This document shows positions 16,850 to 26,726 of a stretch of DNA of 64,000 bases, piece by piece. The translations under genes were made by a program, and so were the position numbers. Under the pieces are notes generated by a model. It was not told the origin of the DNA. It ran no database searches and saw only the letters and a program-made list of their open reading frames with translations. Source of the stretch: Amphritea japonica ATCC BAA-1530 (lineage in GTDB: Bacteria > Pseudomonadota > Gammaproteobacteria > Pseudomonadales > Balneatricaceae); NCBI RefSeq assembly GCF_016592435.1, contig NZ_AP014545.1, forward strand, positions 1,992,693-2,056,692. Reading direction: 5' to 3'. Every line of letters begins with the position of its first letter. Position 1 is the first letter of the stretch.

Positions 16850-18067
16850 TCAGATAGCAGCCAGCCCTAGCTGCAGGTCTCGTTTAATATCATCTACCGA
16901 TTCCAGACCAACGGAAAGGCGAATAAGATTATCCTTTATCCCCGCCTCAACTTTTGCCTCAGCACTCATACGGCCGTGAGTCGTAGTACCCGGATGCGTA
17001 ATTGTACTCTTCACATCACCCAGATTACCGGTAATTGAGATCATCTTAGTCGCATCAATAAAACGCCATGCAGCCTCTTGGTCGCCACTGACTTCAAACG
17101 CCAGTACGCCACCAAACGCTCGCTGCTGCTTTGTTGCCAGCGCATGTTGCGGATGCTCTTCAAGACCTGAGTAATATACTTTATCGATGCCCGGCTGCTG
17201 CTTTAGCCATTCCGCCATCTCTAGCGCATTAGCACTATGAGCTTTCATACGAAGCTCAAGCGTCTCAAGACCCTTCATAAAGACCCAGGCATTAAATGGA
17301 CTCAGACAAGCCCCACCGGTACGGATAAAGCCATAGATCTCTTCCATCTCTTTATCACGACCAACAACAACACCACCGACACAACGCCCCTGACCATCCA
17401 GGTATTTAGTAGCCGAATGAACGACAATATCAGCCCCCTGCTTCAAGGGCTGTTGTAACGCGGGTGTACAGAAGCAGTTATCAACCACCAGTAGCGCATC
17501 AATATCATGCGCAAGCCGGGATACCGCTTCAATATCACCCAGCTCAGCCAGTGGATTAGACGGTGTTTCCAGAAAAAACATGCGGGTTGCTGGTGTTATA
17601 GCTGCAGACCAGGCATCTAAATCGGTTGGATCTACATAAGTGACACTGATGCCTGTACGGCTCAGATACTTATCAAACAACGATACGATGGAGCCAAACA
17701 CACTGCGAGAACAGATCACATGATCACCCTGCTTAAGCAGAGACAGACAGGTGCTGAGTATAGCCGCCATACCTGAGGATGTTGCTACCGCTCGCTCTCC
17801 GTCTTCAAGCGCAGCCATACGCCTTTCAAACGCCTGAACCGTTGGATTGGTAAAGCGGGAATAGATATTTCCCTCCTCTTCACCACCAAAACGCGCTGCG
17901 GCTTCCCGGGCGCTGGAATAGACAAAACTGGAGGTAGGATAGATCGCATCATTATGCTCACCCTCATCACTCCGCTGTTGCCCTGCGCGAATAGCCAAAG
18001 TGCTGAATTCATAGTCAGCATCTTCAAACTGTATCCGCTCCGGACGTTCAAAACTGGACTTGGACAT
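16850..18067 (-). CDS. metZ: O-succinylhomoserine sulfhydrylase
   Basis: PLP enzyme making homocysteine directly from O-succinylhomoserine and sulfide in methionine synthesis, as in Pseudomonas. The 405 residues are of Cys/Met-metabolism type: YSRFTNPTVQAFERRMAALE near the N-terminal third, SSGMAAI for phosphate binding, DNCFCTP, and the PLP lysine in HSATKYLDGQGR (about residue 219). It follows purF at the end of the minus-strand block folC-SPOR-cvpA-purF-metZ, the order known in Pseudomonas. Cystathionine gamma-synthase is the closest alternative; context favours MetZ. Confidence 0.92.
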   Translation of the reverse strand: MSKSSFERPERIQFEDADYEFSTLAIRAGQQRSDEGEHNDAIYPTSSFVYSSAREAAARFGGEEEGNIYSRFTNPTVQAFERRMAALEDGERAVATSSGMAAILSTCLSLLKQGDHVICSRSVFGSIVSLFDKYLSRTGISVTYVDPTDLDAWSAAITPATRMFFLETPSNPLAELGDIEAVSRLAHDIDALLVVDNCFCTPALQQPLKQGADIVVHSATKYLDGQGRCVGGVVVGRDKEMEEIYGFIRTGGACLSPFNAWVFMKGLETLELRMKAHSANALEMAEWLKQQPGIDKVYYSGLEEHPQHALATKQQRAFGGVLAFEVSGDQEAAWRFIDATKMISITGNLGDVKSTITHPGTTTHGRMSAEAKVEAGIKDNLIRLSVGLESVDDIKRDLQLGLAAI

Positions 18068-18110
18068 CTGCCATAGTTCCCGTTATAACAACAATACGAA
18101 TAAAACCTGC

Positions 18111-19628
18111 TTAGCTTATGGTCGCGTGCAGGTCAGCATTCTGGTTGGTGGTGGATTTCTTGCTACCACCTTTAGCACTATCATTCCGCTCATCATCGAT
18201 ACGTTGAAGATACGCATCATCAATATCGCCGGTAATGTACTGCCCATCAAATACCGAAGCATCAAAGCCTTTGAGCGAGCTATTACCTGCCAGCAAGCAA
18301 TCTTTCAGATCATCAAGGTCCTGATACAACATCCAGTCAGCCCCTATCTCTTCACCCACTTCATCATCCGTACGACCATGAGCAATCAGCTCCGTGACCG
18401 AAGGCATATCGATACCGTAGACATTAGGATAGCGAACAGCTGGCGCTGCTGAAGCAAAATAAACTTTCTTAGCACCCATCTGGCGCGCCATCTGAACTAT
18501 CTGCTTCGAGGTAGTCCCACGAACAATAGAATCATCAACCAGCATCACAACGCGATCCTTAAACTCCAGCTCAATCGGATTAAGCTTGCGCCGAACTGAT
18601 TTAGCACGCTGTGTCTGGCCTGGCATAATAAAGGTACGGCCGATGTAACGGTTTTTGATAAAACCTTCGCGAAACTTAACACCCAGATGGTGAGCCATCT
18701 CCAGTGCCGAGGTACGACTGGTATCGGGTATCGGAATGATCACATCGATATCGTGATCCGGGCGCTCACGAACCACCTTCTCTGCCAGCTTTACGCCCAT
18801 GCGCATACGCGATTTATAGACATTAATTTCATCGATAATCGAGTCTGGACGAGCCAGATATACGTATTCAAACAAGCAGGGGTGAAGTTGTGCCGATTCG
18901 GCGCACTGCAGGGTACGCACCTCACCTTCTTGTGAGATAAATATGGCCTCACCCGGCTCAATATCACGCACCAGCGTGAAACCAGAGATATCCAGGGCCA
19001 CAGACTCAGATGCAACCATATACTCCAGACCATCGGCCGTTTCCCGCTGACCATACACCAACGGACGAATACCATGCGGATCACGAAAAGCAACAATCCC
19101 ATAACCGGTAATAACGGCGACTACCGCATAGCCCCCGGTACAGCGCTTATGAACAGCCTTAACAGCCGTAAATATATCATCAGCCGTTGGCACCAGCTTA
19201 CCGATCTGTTGCAGCTCATGAGCCAGAATATTCAACAATACTTCTGAGTCTGAGGTGGTATTAATATGACGCAGATTTTCTTTGCGCATCTGCTCACGCA
19301 GATCCGCAGTATTAGTCAGATTACCATTATGAGCCAGCGCGATACCGTAAGGAGCATTGACATAAAATGGCTGAGCCTCCGCTGAACTGGAGCTCCCCGC
19401 TGTCGGATAGCGCACATGACCAATACCCATATTACCCAGCAGGCGTTTCATGTGACGAGTCCGAAACACCTCGTTTACCAGACCGTTGTCCTTACGCATA
19501 AAGAAGCGATCAGCCTCACAGGTCACCATACCGCCGGCATCCTGGCCACGGTGCTGTAGCACTGTCAATGCATCAAAAATAGTCTGATTTACATTAGATT
19601 TGGCTACGATGCCAACTATACCGCACAT
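18111..19628 (-). CDS. purF: Amidophosphoribosyltransferase
   Basis: First committed step of purine synthesis: PRPP plus glutamine gives phosphoribosylamine. The 505 residues match E. coli PurF (505). Cys2 (MCGIVGI) is the N-terminal nucleophile of the glutaminase domain, and [10 protein letters not shown] follows. The C-terminal phosphoribosyltransferase domain has the PRPP loop [13 protein letters not shown] (about 360-372). It lies between cvpA and metZ on the minus strand. A PurR-type operator was not identified. Confidence 0.97.
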   Translation of the reverse strand: MCGIVGIVAKSNVNQTIFDALTVLQHRGQDAGGMVTCEADRFFMRKDNGLVNEVFRTRHMKRLLGNMGIGHVRYPTAGSSSSAEAQPFYVNAPYGIALAHNGNLTNTADLREQMRKENLRHINTTSDSEVLLNILAHELQQIGKLVPTADDIFTAVKAVHKRCTGGYAVVAVITGYGIVAFRDPHGIRPLVYGQRETADGLEYMVASESVALDISGFTLVRDIEPGEAIFISQEGEVRTLQCAESAQLHPCLFEYVYLARPDSIIDEINVYKSRMRMGVKLAEKVVRERPDHDIDVIIPIPDTSRTSALEMAHHLGVKFREGFIKNRYIGRTFIMPGQTQRAKSVRRKLNPIELEFKDRVVMLVDDSIVRGTTSKQIVQMARQMGAKKVYFASAAPAVRYPNVYGIDMPSVTELIAHGRTDDEVGEEIGADWMLYQDLDDLKDCLLAGNSSLKGFDASVFDGQYITGDIDDAYLQRIDDERNDSAKGGSKKSTTNQNADLHATIS

Positions 19629-19683
19629 TTGCGCTACCTCAGGTATTAAGTTAGATACAGCAAGTATAAATTAAAAAAACGAA

Positions 19684-20193
19684 TTAACTTGTACTTCCGC
19701 TGAGATTCCAGATCATCTGACCTATCTCAGCAGCGGTTTCCCGCGTCCAGGTTTCCATCAGTAAAAAATGAGGAATTAACTGCGACTCAGACCACCAGAT
19801 ATCCTGAGTTACTGGTGTACGCACCAATAACGCAGAGATTACAATTACAATCAGGCCACCCCTGATCACACCAAAACCAATACCTAAAATCCTGTCAGTA
19901 CTGCTCAACCCAGTAGCATTGACCAACATATTAATAAGGTTATTAATCACGGCGCCCACCATCAGTGTAGCGATAAAGAGAAGAATAAAGGCTGCACCAA
20001 TACGCAGCGAAGGAGATTGCAGAAGATCATCCAGCAGCGTGCTCAATGACGGAGCAAACAGCCGGGCAACTATAAAGGCGGTAACCCAGGTAACCAACGA
20101 CAGCGCTTCTTTCATGAAACCGCCACGCAAGCTATACAAGCCAGAAATTGTAATGATGCCGATAATCGCCCAATCGGCCCAGTTTAGTACCAT
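19684..20193 (-). CDS. cvpA: CvpA family membrane protein
   Basis: A 169-residue inner membrane protein with four predicted helices (about 5-20, 28-45, 65-95 and 105-125). In E. coli cvpA is required for colicin V production and lies just before purF, as here. The glycine-rich GFGVIRGGLIVIVISALL segment is characteristic of the family. The precise role is still unclear; links to envelope homeostasis have been reported for enteric homologues. The stop precedes purF by 55 bases. Confidence 0.9.
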   Translation of the reverse strand: MVLNWADWAIIGIITISGLYSLRGGFMKEALSLVTWVTAFIVARLFAPSLSTLLDDLLQSPSLRIGAAFILLFIATLMVGAVINNLINMLVNATGLSSTDRILGIGFGVIRGGLIVIVISALLVRTPVTQDIWWSESQLIPHFLLMETWTRETAAEIGQMIWNLSGSTS

Positions 20194-20262
20194 TCCAAAT
20201 CTCTACATCAAGGTCTAAATTAAGAGCCGGATTCTACCAGAGCTCTCACCTTAACCCAACGA

Positions 20263-20814
20263 TTATCGTGTAGTAAAACGGACGATAATGCCATCCAGAC
20301 CGAACTCTTTCTGAATGCTCTCCTGCAACTCAGTGAGTCTGGTTTTCTGAATATCAGGCCCAACGAACACTCTTAGCAAGTCACCGGTCTTACGAATATA
20401 GACCTTATAACCCGCTTTAATCAGCTTTCGCCGTAATCCTTTCGCATTATCTTCATCTTTAAAACTTGCCAGCTGTAGACTCCAGGCAACCGGCACGCCC
20501 TGCTGATCGAGCGCAGGCGGATCATCATGGAGCGTTATAACAGGCTTCTGCTTAGCCACCTCTTCAGCCACCTTCTGCGGTACGACAGCGACAGTGACTG
20601 GCTCAGCAGGCTGTGCGGGGGCTGTCGTATCCGGCAGCTGTTCGGCTTCCTGCGTTATAGTCACCAGCTCAGGCTCAAACGGCGGCGGCGGTATCGCGCT
20701 TTCCAGCTGGCGCTCTCGATAACCGGCGCCATCGAAGAAAATCGGAATAAGAATCACCGCTGCCAAAATTAGAATTGCTGCGCCGGCAAGACGCTGTTTA
20801 AAGCCGTCATTCAC
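20263..20814 (-). CDS. SPOR-domain inner membrane protein (DedD-like)
   Basis: A 183-residue bitopic membrane protein. A short cytoplasmic N-terminus is followed by one helix (about 10-27, LAGAAILILAAVILIPIFF). A proline/glutamate-rich periplasmic linker leads to a C-terminal SPOR domain (about 110-183, WSLQLASFKDEDNAKGLRRKL). SPOR domains bind denuded septal peptidoglycan, so a role in cell division is expected, as for E. coli DedD, which occupies the same position between folC and cvpA. The ATG shares its A with the folC stop codon. Confidence 0.88.
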   Translation of the reverse strand: MNDGFKQRLAGAAILILAAVILIPIFFDGAGYRERQLESAIPPPPFEPELVTITQEAEQLPDTTAPAQPAEPVTVAVVPQKVAEEVAKQKPVITLHDDPPALDQQGVPVAWSLQLASFKDEDNAKGLRRKLIKAGYKVYIRKTGDLLRVFVGPDIQKTRLTELQESIQKEFGLDGIIVRFTTR

Positions 20815-22109
20815 TAGTTTTTATCATCCATATTCAATACCGTTAATGCCTCAGCCACCGTAAAAAAAGAACCCGCTACAACTACCCTGTCATCAGGTTT
20901 AGCCGATGCTTTAACCGCCTTAAGTGCAATCCGAACAGTAGCATAAGCAGACTCTGGAGTAACGATAACTCCCTGCTGTTTAAGCTTTTCGCCCAGCGCT
21001 TCTGCTGTCTGACCCCGAGGGACATCCAAACCCGCCAGATACCAACGATCAACAACCGACGTAAGATGCTTTAATACTTCATCGATATCTTTATCTGCCA
21101 ACATCCCCAGCACCATAAACGTTCGCCCTTTTACGGGCTTAGCTCTTAGCTGTTCAGACAAATATTCTGCAGCTTCCGGGTTATGAGCCACATCCAGAGT
21201 GTACTGTATACCATTCTGAGAGACCGCCTGCATGCGCCCTGTCAGTGATGCTGATTTCAGACTATTACTTAACAGCTCCGCTTGCGGCAACCTATCGAGT
21301 ATCTGCAGCACCTGTATTACTGTGGCAGCATTTGCTTTAGGCAATGTCAGCTCAGATAGACCTGAGAAAGCCAGTAACGTTCCATCTGCCTGCTTAGACT
21401 GCCAGGTCCAGCTACTCTGATCCTCTTGCATAACGGTAAACGCCTGATCTCGCAGATAAAGCTCAGCACCGATCTCATTGGCATATGCCACCAGTCGCTG
21501 CGGGGGGGTAGAATCACCACACACTGCCGGACAACCGGGACGATAGATGCCTGCTTTTTCATAGCCGATCTGCTCTCGGTCATCCCCTAACCAATCAATA
21601 TGATCAACTGAAACCGTCGTGACAACAGAGATATCGGCATCAACAATATTGATCGCATCCAGTCTCCCTCCCAGACCGACCTCTAACAACATAACATCCG
21701 GTTTCTCGGTCGCAAAAACATGCAGTGCTGCCAGCGTGTTGTATTCGAAATAGGTTAAAGCCACCTGATCCCGAGCACGCTCAATCGCCATAAATGCCCG
21801 AATTATCAGTTCATCACTTACAGACTGACCATTCAACTTAATACGCTCGTTGTAGCGCAAAAAATGAGGCGAAGTAAAGCAACCGACTGTTTCACCCTGA
21901 TCCCGAAGCACCTGATCCAGCATCGCTATGGTTGACCCTTTACCGTTAGTCCCCCCAACAATAACCTTTTGACTACCACTCAAATCCAGCTTCATACGTT
22001 GAAAAACGGTGCGTACCCGATCAAGCCCCAATTCGATTTTATCGACGGGATGGCTACTTTCGATCCATTCAAGCCACTGCGGCAGGGTATTAAAGTGTAC
22101 TTCGGACAT
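20814..22109 (-). CDS. folC: Bifunctional folylpolyglutamate/dihydrofolate synthase
   Basis: Adds glutamate to dihydropteroate and to folates, ATP-dependently, in the cytosol. The 431 residues are of the usual size. The P-loop is GGTNGKGSTIAMLD (about 48-61), followed by TSPHFLRYNERIKLNG; LLEVGLGGRLDAIN and VDHIDWLGDDREQIG provide the metal and substrate sites. It lies between accD and the SPOR gene, as in Pseudomonas and E. coli, separated from accD by a terminator. Confidence 0.95.
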   Translation of the reverse strand: MSEVHFNTLPQWLEWIESSHPVDKIELGLDRVRTVFQRMKLDLSGSQKVIVGGTNGKGSTIAMLDQVLRDQGETVGCFTSPHFLRYNERIKLNGQSVSDELIIRAFMAIERARDQVALTYFEYNTLAALHVFATEKPDVMLLEVGLGGRLDAINIVDADISVVTTVSVDHIDWLGDDREQIGYEKAGIYRPGCPAVCGDSTPPQRLVAYANEIGAELYLRDQAFTVMQEDQSSWTWQSKQADGTLLAFSGLSELTLPKANAATVIQVLQILDRLPQAELLSNSLKSASLTGRMQAVSQNGIQYTLDVAHNPEAAEYLSEQLRAKPVKGRTFMVLGMLADKDIDEVLKHLTSVVDRWYLAGLDVPRGQTAEALGEKLKQQGVIVTPESAYATVRIALKAVKASAKPDDRVVVAGSFFTVAEALTVLNMDDKN

Positions 22110-22135
22110 AGTGCTTCAGTTTATTCCAGACAATA

Positions 22136-22168
22136 AAAAGGCCGCCAATATTAATACAGCGGCCTTAT
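22136..22168 (-). terminator. Terminator after accD
   Basis: AAGGCCGC / GCGGCCTT arms with a 13-base loop. On the minus strand the hairpin is followed by TTTATT. It lies between accD and folC and may attenuate folC expression. Confidence 0.75.
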
Positions 22169-22181
22169 TTAAGGGTTAATA

Positions 22182-23066
22182 TCAGACCGAGTCTGAAGCC
22201 GGCGCTGAAACAGCAGGAAGCCCCTGCATCATACGCAACACAGAAGAGAGACGCTCACGCAGCTCACCACGGGAGATGATCATATCTATCTGACCATGCT
22301 CAAGTAGAAACTCACTGCGCTGAAACCCTTCCGGCAGCTTCTCACGAACTGTTTGCTCAATAACCCGGGGGCCAGCAAAACCAACCAAAGCTCCAGGCTC
22401 ACCTATATTCAGGTCTCCCAGCATCGCCAATGACGCTGAAACACCACCATATACGGGATCGGTCAGAACAGAGATATAAGGAATTCCCGCCTGCTTAAGC
22501 TTTTCCAGCGCCGCACTTGTTTTAGCCATCTGCATTAGCGAAAACAGTGCTTCCTGCATACGAGCACCACCACTGGCAGAAAAGCAGATCATTGGAATCC
22601 CCTCTTCCAGGGCGATATTAGCAGCGCGTACAAAACGCTCTCCAACAACCGCACCCATGGAACCACCCATAAATTTAAACTCATAGGCAACAGCAACGAT
22701 CGGCAACCCATTAACCTCACCACGCATAGCGATCAAGGCATCTTTTTCACCGGTCGCTTTCTGCGCGGCGACTAAACGATCTTTATACTTCTTGGTATCA
22801 CGAAACTTAAGATGATCTACCGGCTCTACCTCGGCAGCGATCTCACGGAACGTCCCATCATCAAGAAACGCTGTCAGGCGGGTCCGTGCAGTTAACCGCA
22901 TATGGTGATCACATTTGGGACACACATTGAGATTTTTTTCCAACTCCGGGCGATACAGCACAGATTCGCACTTTGGACACTTTTTCCAAAGGCCTTCAGG
23001 AATATTGGTTCGCTTCTTCTCAGAGCGAACCAAAGAGGGAACAATTTTATCCAGCCAGTTACTCAT
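22182..23066 (-). CDS. accD: Acetyl-CoA carboxylase carboxyltransferase subunit beta
   Basis: Beta subunit of the carboxyltransferase that makes malonyl-CoA for fatty acid synthesis; it pairs with AccA. The 294 residues include the N-terminal four-cysteine zinc ribbon ([12 protein letters not shown] and CPKCDHHM, about 29-55). The crotonase-like core has the oxyanion-hole region [10 protein letters not shown], then [12 protein letters not shown] and [11 protein letters not shown]. It follows trpA by 30 bases on the same strand, as in Pseudomonas-type genomes. Confidence 0.97.
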   Translation of the reverse strand: MSNWLDKIVPSLVRSEKKRTNIPEGLWKKCPKCESVLYRPELEKNLNVCPKCDHHMRLTARTRLTAFLDDGTFREIAAEVEPVDHLKFRDTKKYKDRLVAAQKATGEKDALIAMRGEVNGLPIVAVAYEFKFMGGSMGAVVGERFVRAANIALEEGIPMICFSASGGARMQEALFSLMQMAKTSAALEKLKQAGIPYISVLTDPVYGGVSASLAMLGDLNIGEPGALVGFAGPRVIEQTVREKLPEGFQRSEFLLEHGQIDMIISRGELRERLSSVLRMMQGLPAVSAPASDSV

Positions 23067-23096
23067 TATTACTCCAGCTTCTGCTCAACGGCAGCC

Positions 23097-23900
23097 TTAT
23101 TTATCCATTGCCTGACGCATACTAGCAGTAATCGCTGCAACTGCATCAGGGATCTTATCCTGATCGCCCGCAAGCTCGGCAATCTTATTAACCAATACGC
23201 TGCCTACAATAACGCCGTCAGCAACTTCTGAAACCGCTCGAGCAGAAGCATCATCACGAATACCAAAGCCAACGCCGACCGGCATATCTGTGTGCTGACG
23301 AATCATTTGAAGCTTTTCTGCCACTTCTTCAACATTCAGGGATGCTGACCCGGTTACGCCCTTGACTGATACATAGTAGACATAACCGCTTCCAGCTGCA
23401 CAGATCAATTTAACCCGCTCTACTTCAGTTGTAGGTGACAACAGATAGATTACATCGATATCTGCAGCCTTCATCAACTGGTTAAATTCACCGGCTTCTT
23501 CAGGAGGCAGATCAACGGTTAGAACACCATCGAGACCAACCGCCTTAGCTTTCTCAGCAAACACTGAGTAACCTAACACTTCAATAGGATTCAGATACCC
23601 CATCAACACAACAGGTGTGGTTTGGTTTGTCTGACGAAATTCTGCAACTATATCCAGTACATCAGTAAGACGAGTACCGTGTAACAGCGCGCGCTCACAA
23701 GCCAGCTGTATGACAGGACCGTCGGCCATAGGGTCAGAAAAAGGAATACCCAGCTCAATAATATCAGCACCAGACTCAACCAGCGCATGCATTAATGGCA
23801 GTGTTACTTTTGGATCAGGATCACCCGCGGTGACATACGGAATCAACGCTTTGCGGCCCTGGCTTTTCAGATTATTAAAACACTCAGTAATACGACTCAT
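23097..23900 (-). CDS. trpA: Tryptophan synthase alpha subunit
   Basis: Cleaves indole-3-glycerol phosphate to indole and glyceraldehyde-3-phosphate, passing indole to TrpB. The 267 residues form a TIM barrel. Catalytic Glu is in [13 protein letters not shown] (about 50-60), and catalytic Asp in [11 protein letters not shown]. The phosphate loop is GVGFGIRD. The frame opens at 23912, but MSRITECF at 23900 matches family N-termini. It is next to trpB with a 22-base gap. Confidence 0.95.
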   Translation of the reverse strand: MSRITECFNNLKSQGRKALIPYVTAGDPDPKVTLPLMHALVESGADIIELGIPFSDPMADGPVIQLACERALLHGTRLTDVLDIVAEFRQTNQTTPVVLMGYLNPIEVLGYSVFAEKAKAVGLDGVLTVDLPPEEAGEFNQLMKAADIDVIYLLSPTTEVERVKLICAAGSGYVYYVSVKGVTGSASLNVEEVAEKLQMIRQHTDMPVGVGFGIRDDASARAVSEVADGVIVGSVLVNKIAELAGDQDKIPDAVAAITASMRQAMDK

Positions 23901-23922
23901 CTTAATCTTCACTCAGTCAGGG

Positions 23923-25146
23923 CTAAAAGTTAATGCCATCGATTTCAGCGACAGTATGGATATCTTTGTCACCACGGCCAGACAGATTAACCAGAATAAT
24001 CTGATCTTTGTCCATTGTTGGCGCCATCTTCATCGCTTCAGCCACTGCGTGACTGGATTCCAGTGCAGGCATAATGCCTTCAGTCAGGGTCAGGTGTCGG
24101 AATGCATGCAACGCTTCATCATCGTTAATCGCGGTATATTCAGCCCTGCCAATATCCTGCAGATAGGAATGCTCAGGCCCTACACCCGGATAATCAAGAC
24201 CCGCTGAAACAGAATGTGTGCCAATAATCTGACCGCCATCATCTGACATCAGGCAGGTACGGTTACCATGCAACACACCCGGATGACAGCCCGAGCTTAG
24301 CGGTGCTGCGTGCTGACCCGTTTCAATGCCATAGCCACCCGCTTCAACACCAATCATGCGTACATCTGCATCTTCGATGAATGGATGAAATAAGCCAATC
24401 GCATTCGAACCACCGCCAACACAGGCAACCAAAGCATCAGGAAGCTTACCGGCCTGAGCCAGGCACTGCTGACGTGCTTCCCGACCAATGATGGACTGAA
24501 AATCACGTACCAGTTTAGGGTAAGGGTGCGGGCCTGCCGCTGTCCCTATGATATAAAATGTATTATCAACATTGGTAACCCAGTCACGCATCGCTTCGTT
24601 CATCGCATCTTTCAGCGTACGAGTACCCGATGTAACAGAAACAACTTCAGCACCTAACAATCTCATCCGATAAACATTCAATGCCTGGCGACGAATATCT
24701 TCTTCGCCCATGTAGACGGTACATTCAAGACCGAGCCTGGCAGCAACCGTTGCGGTTGCAACACCGTGCTGCCCTGCCCCTGTCTCAGCGCTTACTCGAG
24801 GCTTCCCCGTAAACTTTGCCAATAACGCCTGGCCAATCGTATTGTTTACTTTGTGCGCGCCTGTATGGTTTAAGTCTTCACGTTTCAGGTATATCTGAGC
24901 GCCACCCAGCTCCCGGGAAAGACGCTCCGCATGATAAAGCGGTGACGGTCTGCCTACATAGTGGGCTAAATCACGGTCAAACTCGGCCTGAAACTGTGGA
25001 TCCCGCCAAAGCATTTCGTAGGTCTGCTCTAACTGCTGGAGAGCAGCCATCAAAGTTTCAGACACATAACGTCCCCCGAACTGACCAAAATGGCCACCGG
25101 CATCGGGCATTTGCTTTGCGATCGCGAGATCTTCTTTAGTTGGCAC
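23923..25146 (-). CDS. trpB: Tryptophan synthase beta subunit
   Basis: PLP enzyme condensing indole with serine. About 407 residues. The PLP lysine is in [13 protein letters not shown], the phosphate cup is GGGSNAIG and the catalytic glutamate lies in [10 protein letters not shown]. An ATG at 25158 is in frame, but GTG at 25146 has GAGGT six bases before it and a normal-length N-terminus, so I prefer it. It then overlaps the end of trpF by 11 bases, which implies translational coupling. The order trpF-trpB-trpA-accD is typical of the Pseudomonas-Oceanospirillales group. Confidence 0.95.
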   Translation of the reverse strand: MPTKEDLAIAKQMPDAGGHFGQFGGRYVSETLMAALQQLEQTYEMLWRDPQFQAEFDRDLAHYVGRPSPLYHAERLSRELGGAQIYLKREDLNHTGAHKVNNTIGQALLAKFTGKPRVSAETGAGQHGVATATVAARLGLECTVYMGEEDIRRQALNVYRMRLLGAEVVSVTSGTRTLKDAMNEAMRDWVTNVDNTFYIIGTAAGPHPYPKLVRDFQSIIGREARQQCLAQAGKLPDALVACVGGGSNAIGLFHPFIEDADVRMIGVEAGGYGIETGQHAAPLSSGCHPGVLHGNRTCLMSDDGGQIIGTHSVSAGLDYPGVGPEHSYLQDIGRAEYTAINDDEALHAFRHLTLTEGIMPALESSHAVAEAMKMAPTMDKDQIILVNLSGRGDKDIHTVAEIDGINF

Positions 25147-25759
25147 GAGATACCTCATTCATAAATGATATTATTTTAAAACTGTCTTTCAGGCCTTTAG
25201 CTGCTTCAACCCCACCACTGACATCAACAGCATAGGGGCGAACATGGTCAATAGCCTGTTTCACATTATCCTGATCGAGTCCGCCCGCAAGAATGAGAGG
25301 CTTACTCAAATCAGCCGGGATGCGATCCCAGTCAAACGCTTCACCGGTACCACCTGGTATTCCAGCTCTATAAGCATCCAGCAGCACAGCACTTGCTGAA
25401 GCAAAGCGTTTAGTTTCAGCCACCACATCAATATCCGGAGACATACGCAGCGCTTTAAAATAGGGTCTTTCAAACTGGTTACAATAGTCTGGTGATTCAT
25501 CACCATGAAACTGCAACAGATCTATACCTGTCTGATCAAGAACAGCCCTTACCTGGTCTGGCGATTCATTTACAAACAATGCTACCGTCGTAACAAAAGG
25601 CGGCAATTGCTTAATTATCGCTTCAGCAACAGTCGCTTCAACAGATCTGGGACTAGGCGGATAAAAGACAAAGCCAAGCGCATCCGCGCCAGCGTCAATC
25701 GCTGCCAGCGCATCCTCAAGCCTTGTAATACCACAGATTTTTACGCGAGTTCTCAACAC
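25136..25759 (-). CDS. trpF: Phosphoribosylanthranilate isomerase
   Basis: Third step of tryptophan synthesis (Amadori rearrangement of phosphoribosylanthranilate). The 207 residues form a TIM barrel. VKICGITR carries the catalytic cysteine near residue 9. LQFHGDE and [10 protein letters not shown] follow. The catalytic aspartate and phosphate loop are in AVDVSGGVE. It starts at GTG 25759. It overlaps trpB at its 3' end and follows truA, the same order as in Pseudomonas. Confidence 0.95.
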   Translation of the reverse strand: MLRTRVKICGITRLEDALAAIDAGADALGFVFYPPSPRSVEATVAEAIIKQLPPFVTTVALFVNESPDQVRAVLDQTGIDLLQFHGDESPDYCNQFERPYFKALRMSPDIDVVAETKRFASASAVLLDAYRAGIPGGTGEAFDWDRIPADLSKPLILAGGLDQDNVKQAIDHVRPYAVDVSGGVEAAKGLKDSFKIISFMNEVSRAN

Positions 25760-25813
25760 TTGGATCAGACTACTTTAAAAGAGAGTAATAGTAACAGATA
25801 GCAGGCCTTGAGG

Positions 25814-26713
25814 TTAACCGTTTTGCGTCAGGAAATAAGGCCCCAGTTCTGATTTTGGCAAATCATATTGATCCGGGTATTTTACATCGACAAAATACAG
25901 ACCATAAGGAGGCGCCGTCACTCCGCCTCGAGTGCGGTCACGCGCTTCAAGCACCTGCCTGGCCCAAAGCGGCTCCGCCTCACCTGCCCCGATAGTCATT
26001 AAAACACCGGCAAAATTACGAATCATATGATGCAGAAAAGCGTTTGCCCGTACATCAATCACGATAAGATCGCCCGCGCGATAAAGCTCCATCGCTTTTA
26101 CCTCACGAACCGGACTGTTAGCCTGACAAGCTATCGCCCGATAAGAGGTAAAATCATGCTCACCTACCAGGTAATTTGCGGCTTCTTGCATCCGGAAGAG
26201 GTTCAGTTTTTTATGAGTCCAAGTGACGCCCCTGCTTAACAAACCTGGTTTTACCGGCGAGGTATAGATCAGATAGCGATAACGCCTCTCCATAGCCGAA
26301 AAGCGAGCATGAAAAGTATCATCCACCGACTTAGCCCACCGAATAGCAATATCATCAGGAAGGTGGGTATTCGTCCCCCTGACCCAGGCTCTGTCAGGCC
26401 GCACGGCGTCAGTATCAAAATGTATTATCTGATAGGTACCACTGACACAGGCATCAGTTCGACCCGCACAGATCACTTTAATTGGCCCATTCGCTATTTT
26501 AGATAACGCTTTTTCAACTGTTTCCTGTATGGAAGGAACATCTTTCTCTTTCTGCGTCTGCCAGCCCCGATATGCAGCACCTGCATACTCGACGCACAAC
26601 GCATAACGCTTAAGCTTTGAATCAGCCACTTCTACCTGCTTAACCCCGAAACTAGAAGAGGCGACCGAAGTCGCCTCTTGCTGCTTTTCTATCTGGGTTT
26701 TATCCCGTTGCAT
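25814..26713 (-). CDS. truA: tRNA pseudouridine(38-40) synthase, with an altered catalytic loop
   Basis: Makes pseudouridine at positions 38-40 of tRNA anticodon stems. The protein aligns with E. coli TruA throughout (YRGWQTQ, ERRYRYLIY, ANAFLHHMIRN, YDLPKSELGP). It keeps the catalytic aspartate (Asp87 with the ATG at 26713). However, the usual RTDAGVHGTGQ reads RTDACVSGTYQ here, replacing the loop histidine and two glycines. The N-terminus is about 27 residues longer than in E. coli; an internal GTG preceded by AGG would remove the extension. The frame stays open to 26779, inside fimV. The reading frame is clean and I see no sign of decay. Confidence 0.9.
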   Translation of the reverse strand: MQRDKTQIEKQQEATSVASSSFGVKQVEVADSKLKRYALCVEYAGAAYRGWQTQKEKDVPSIQETVEKALSKIANGPIKVICAGRTDACVSGTYQIIHFDTDAVRPDRAWVRGTNTHLPDDIAIRWAKSVDDTFHARFSAMERRYRYLIYTSPVKPGLLSRGVTWTHKKLNLFRMQEAANYLVGEHDFTSYRAIACQANSPVREVKAMELYRAGDLIVIDVRANAFLHHMIRNFAGVLMTIGAGEAEPLWARQVLEARDRTRGGVTAPPYGLYFVDVKYPDQYDLPKSELGPYFLTQNG

Positions 26714-26726
26714 ATAACGTCTTATC

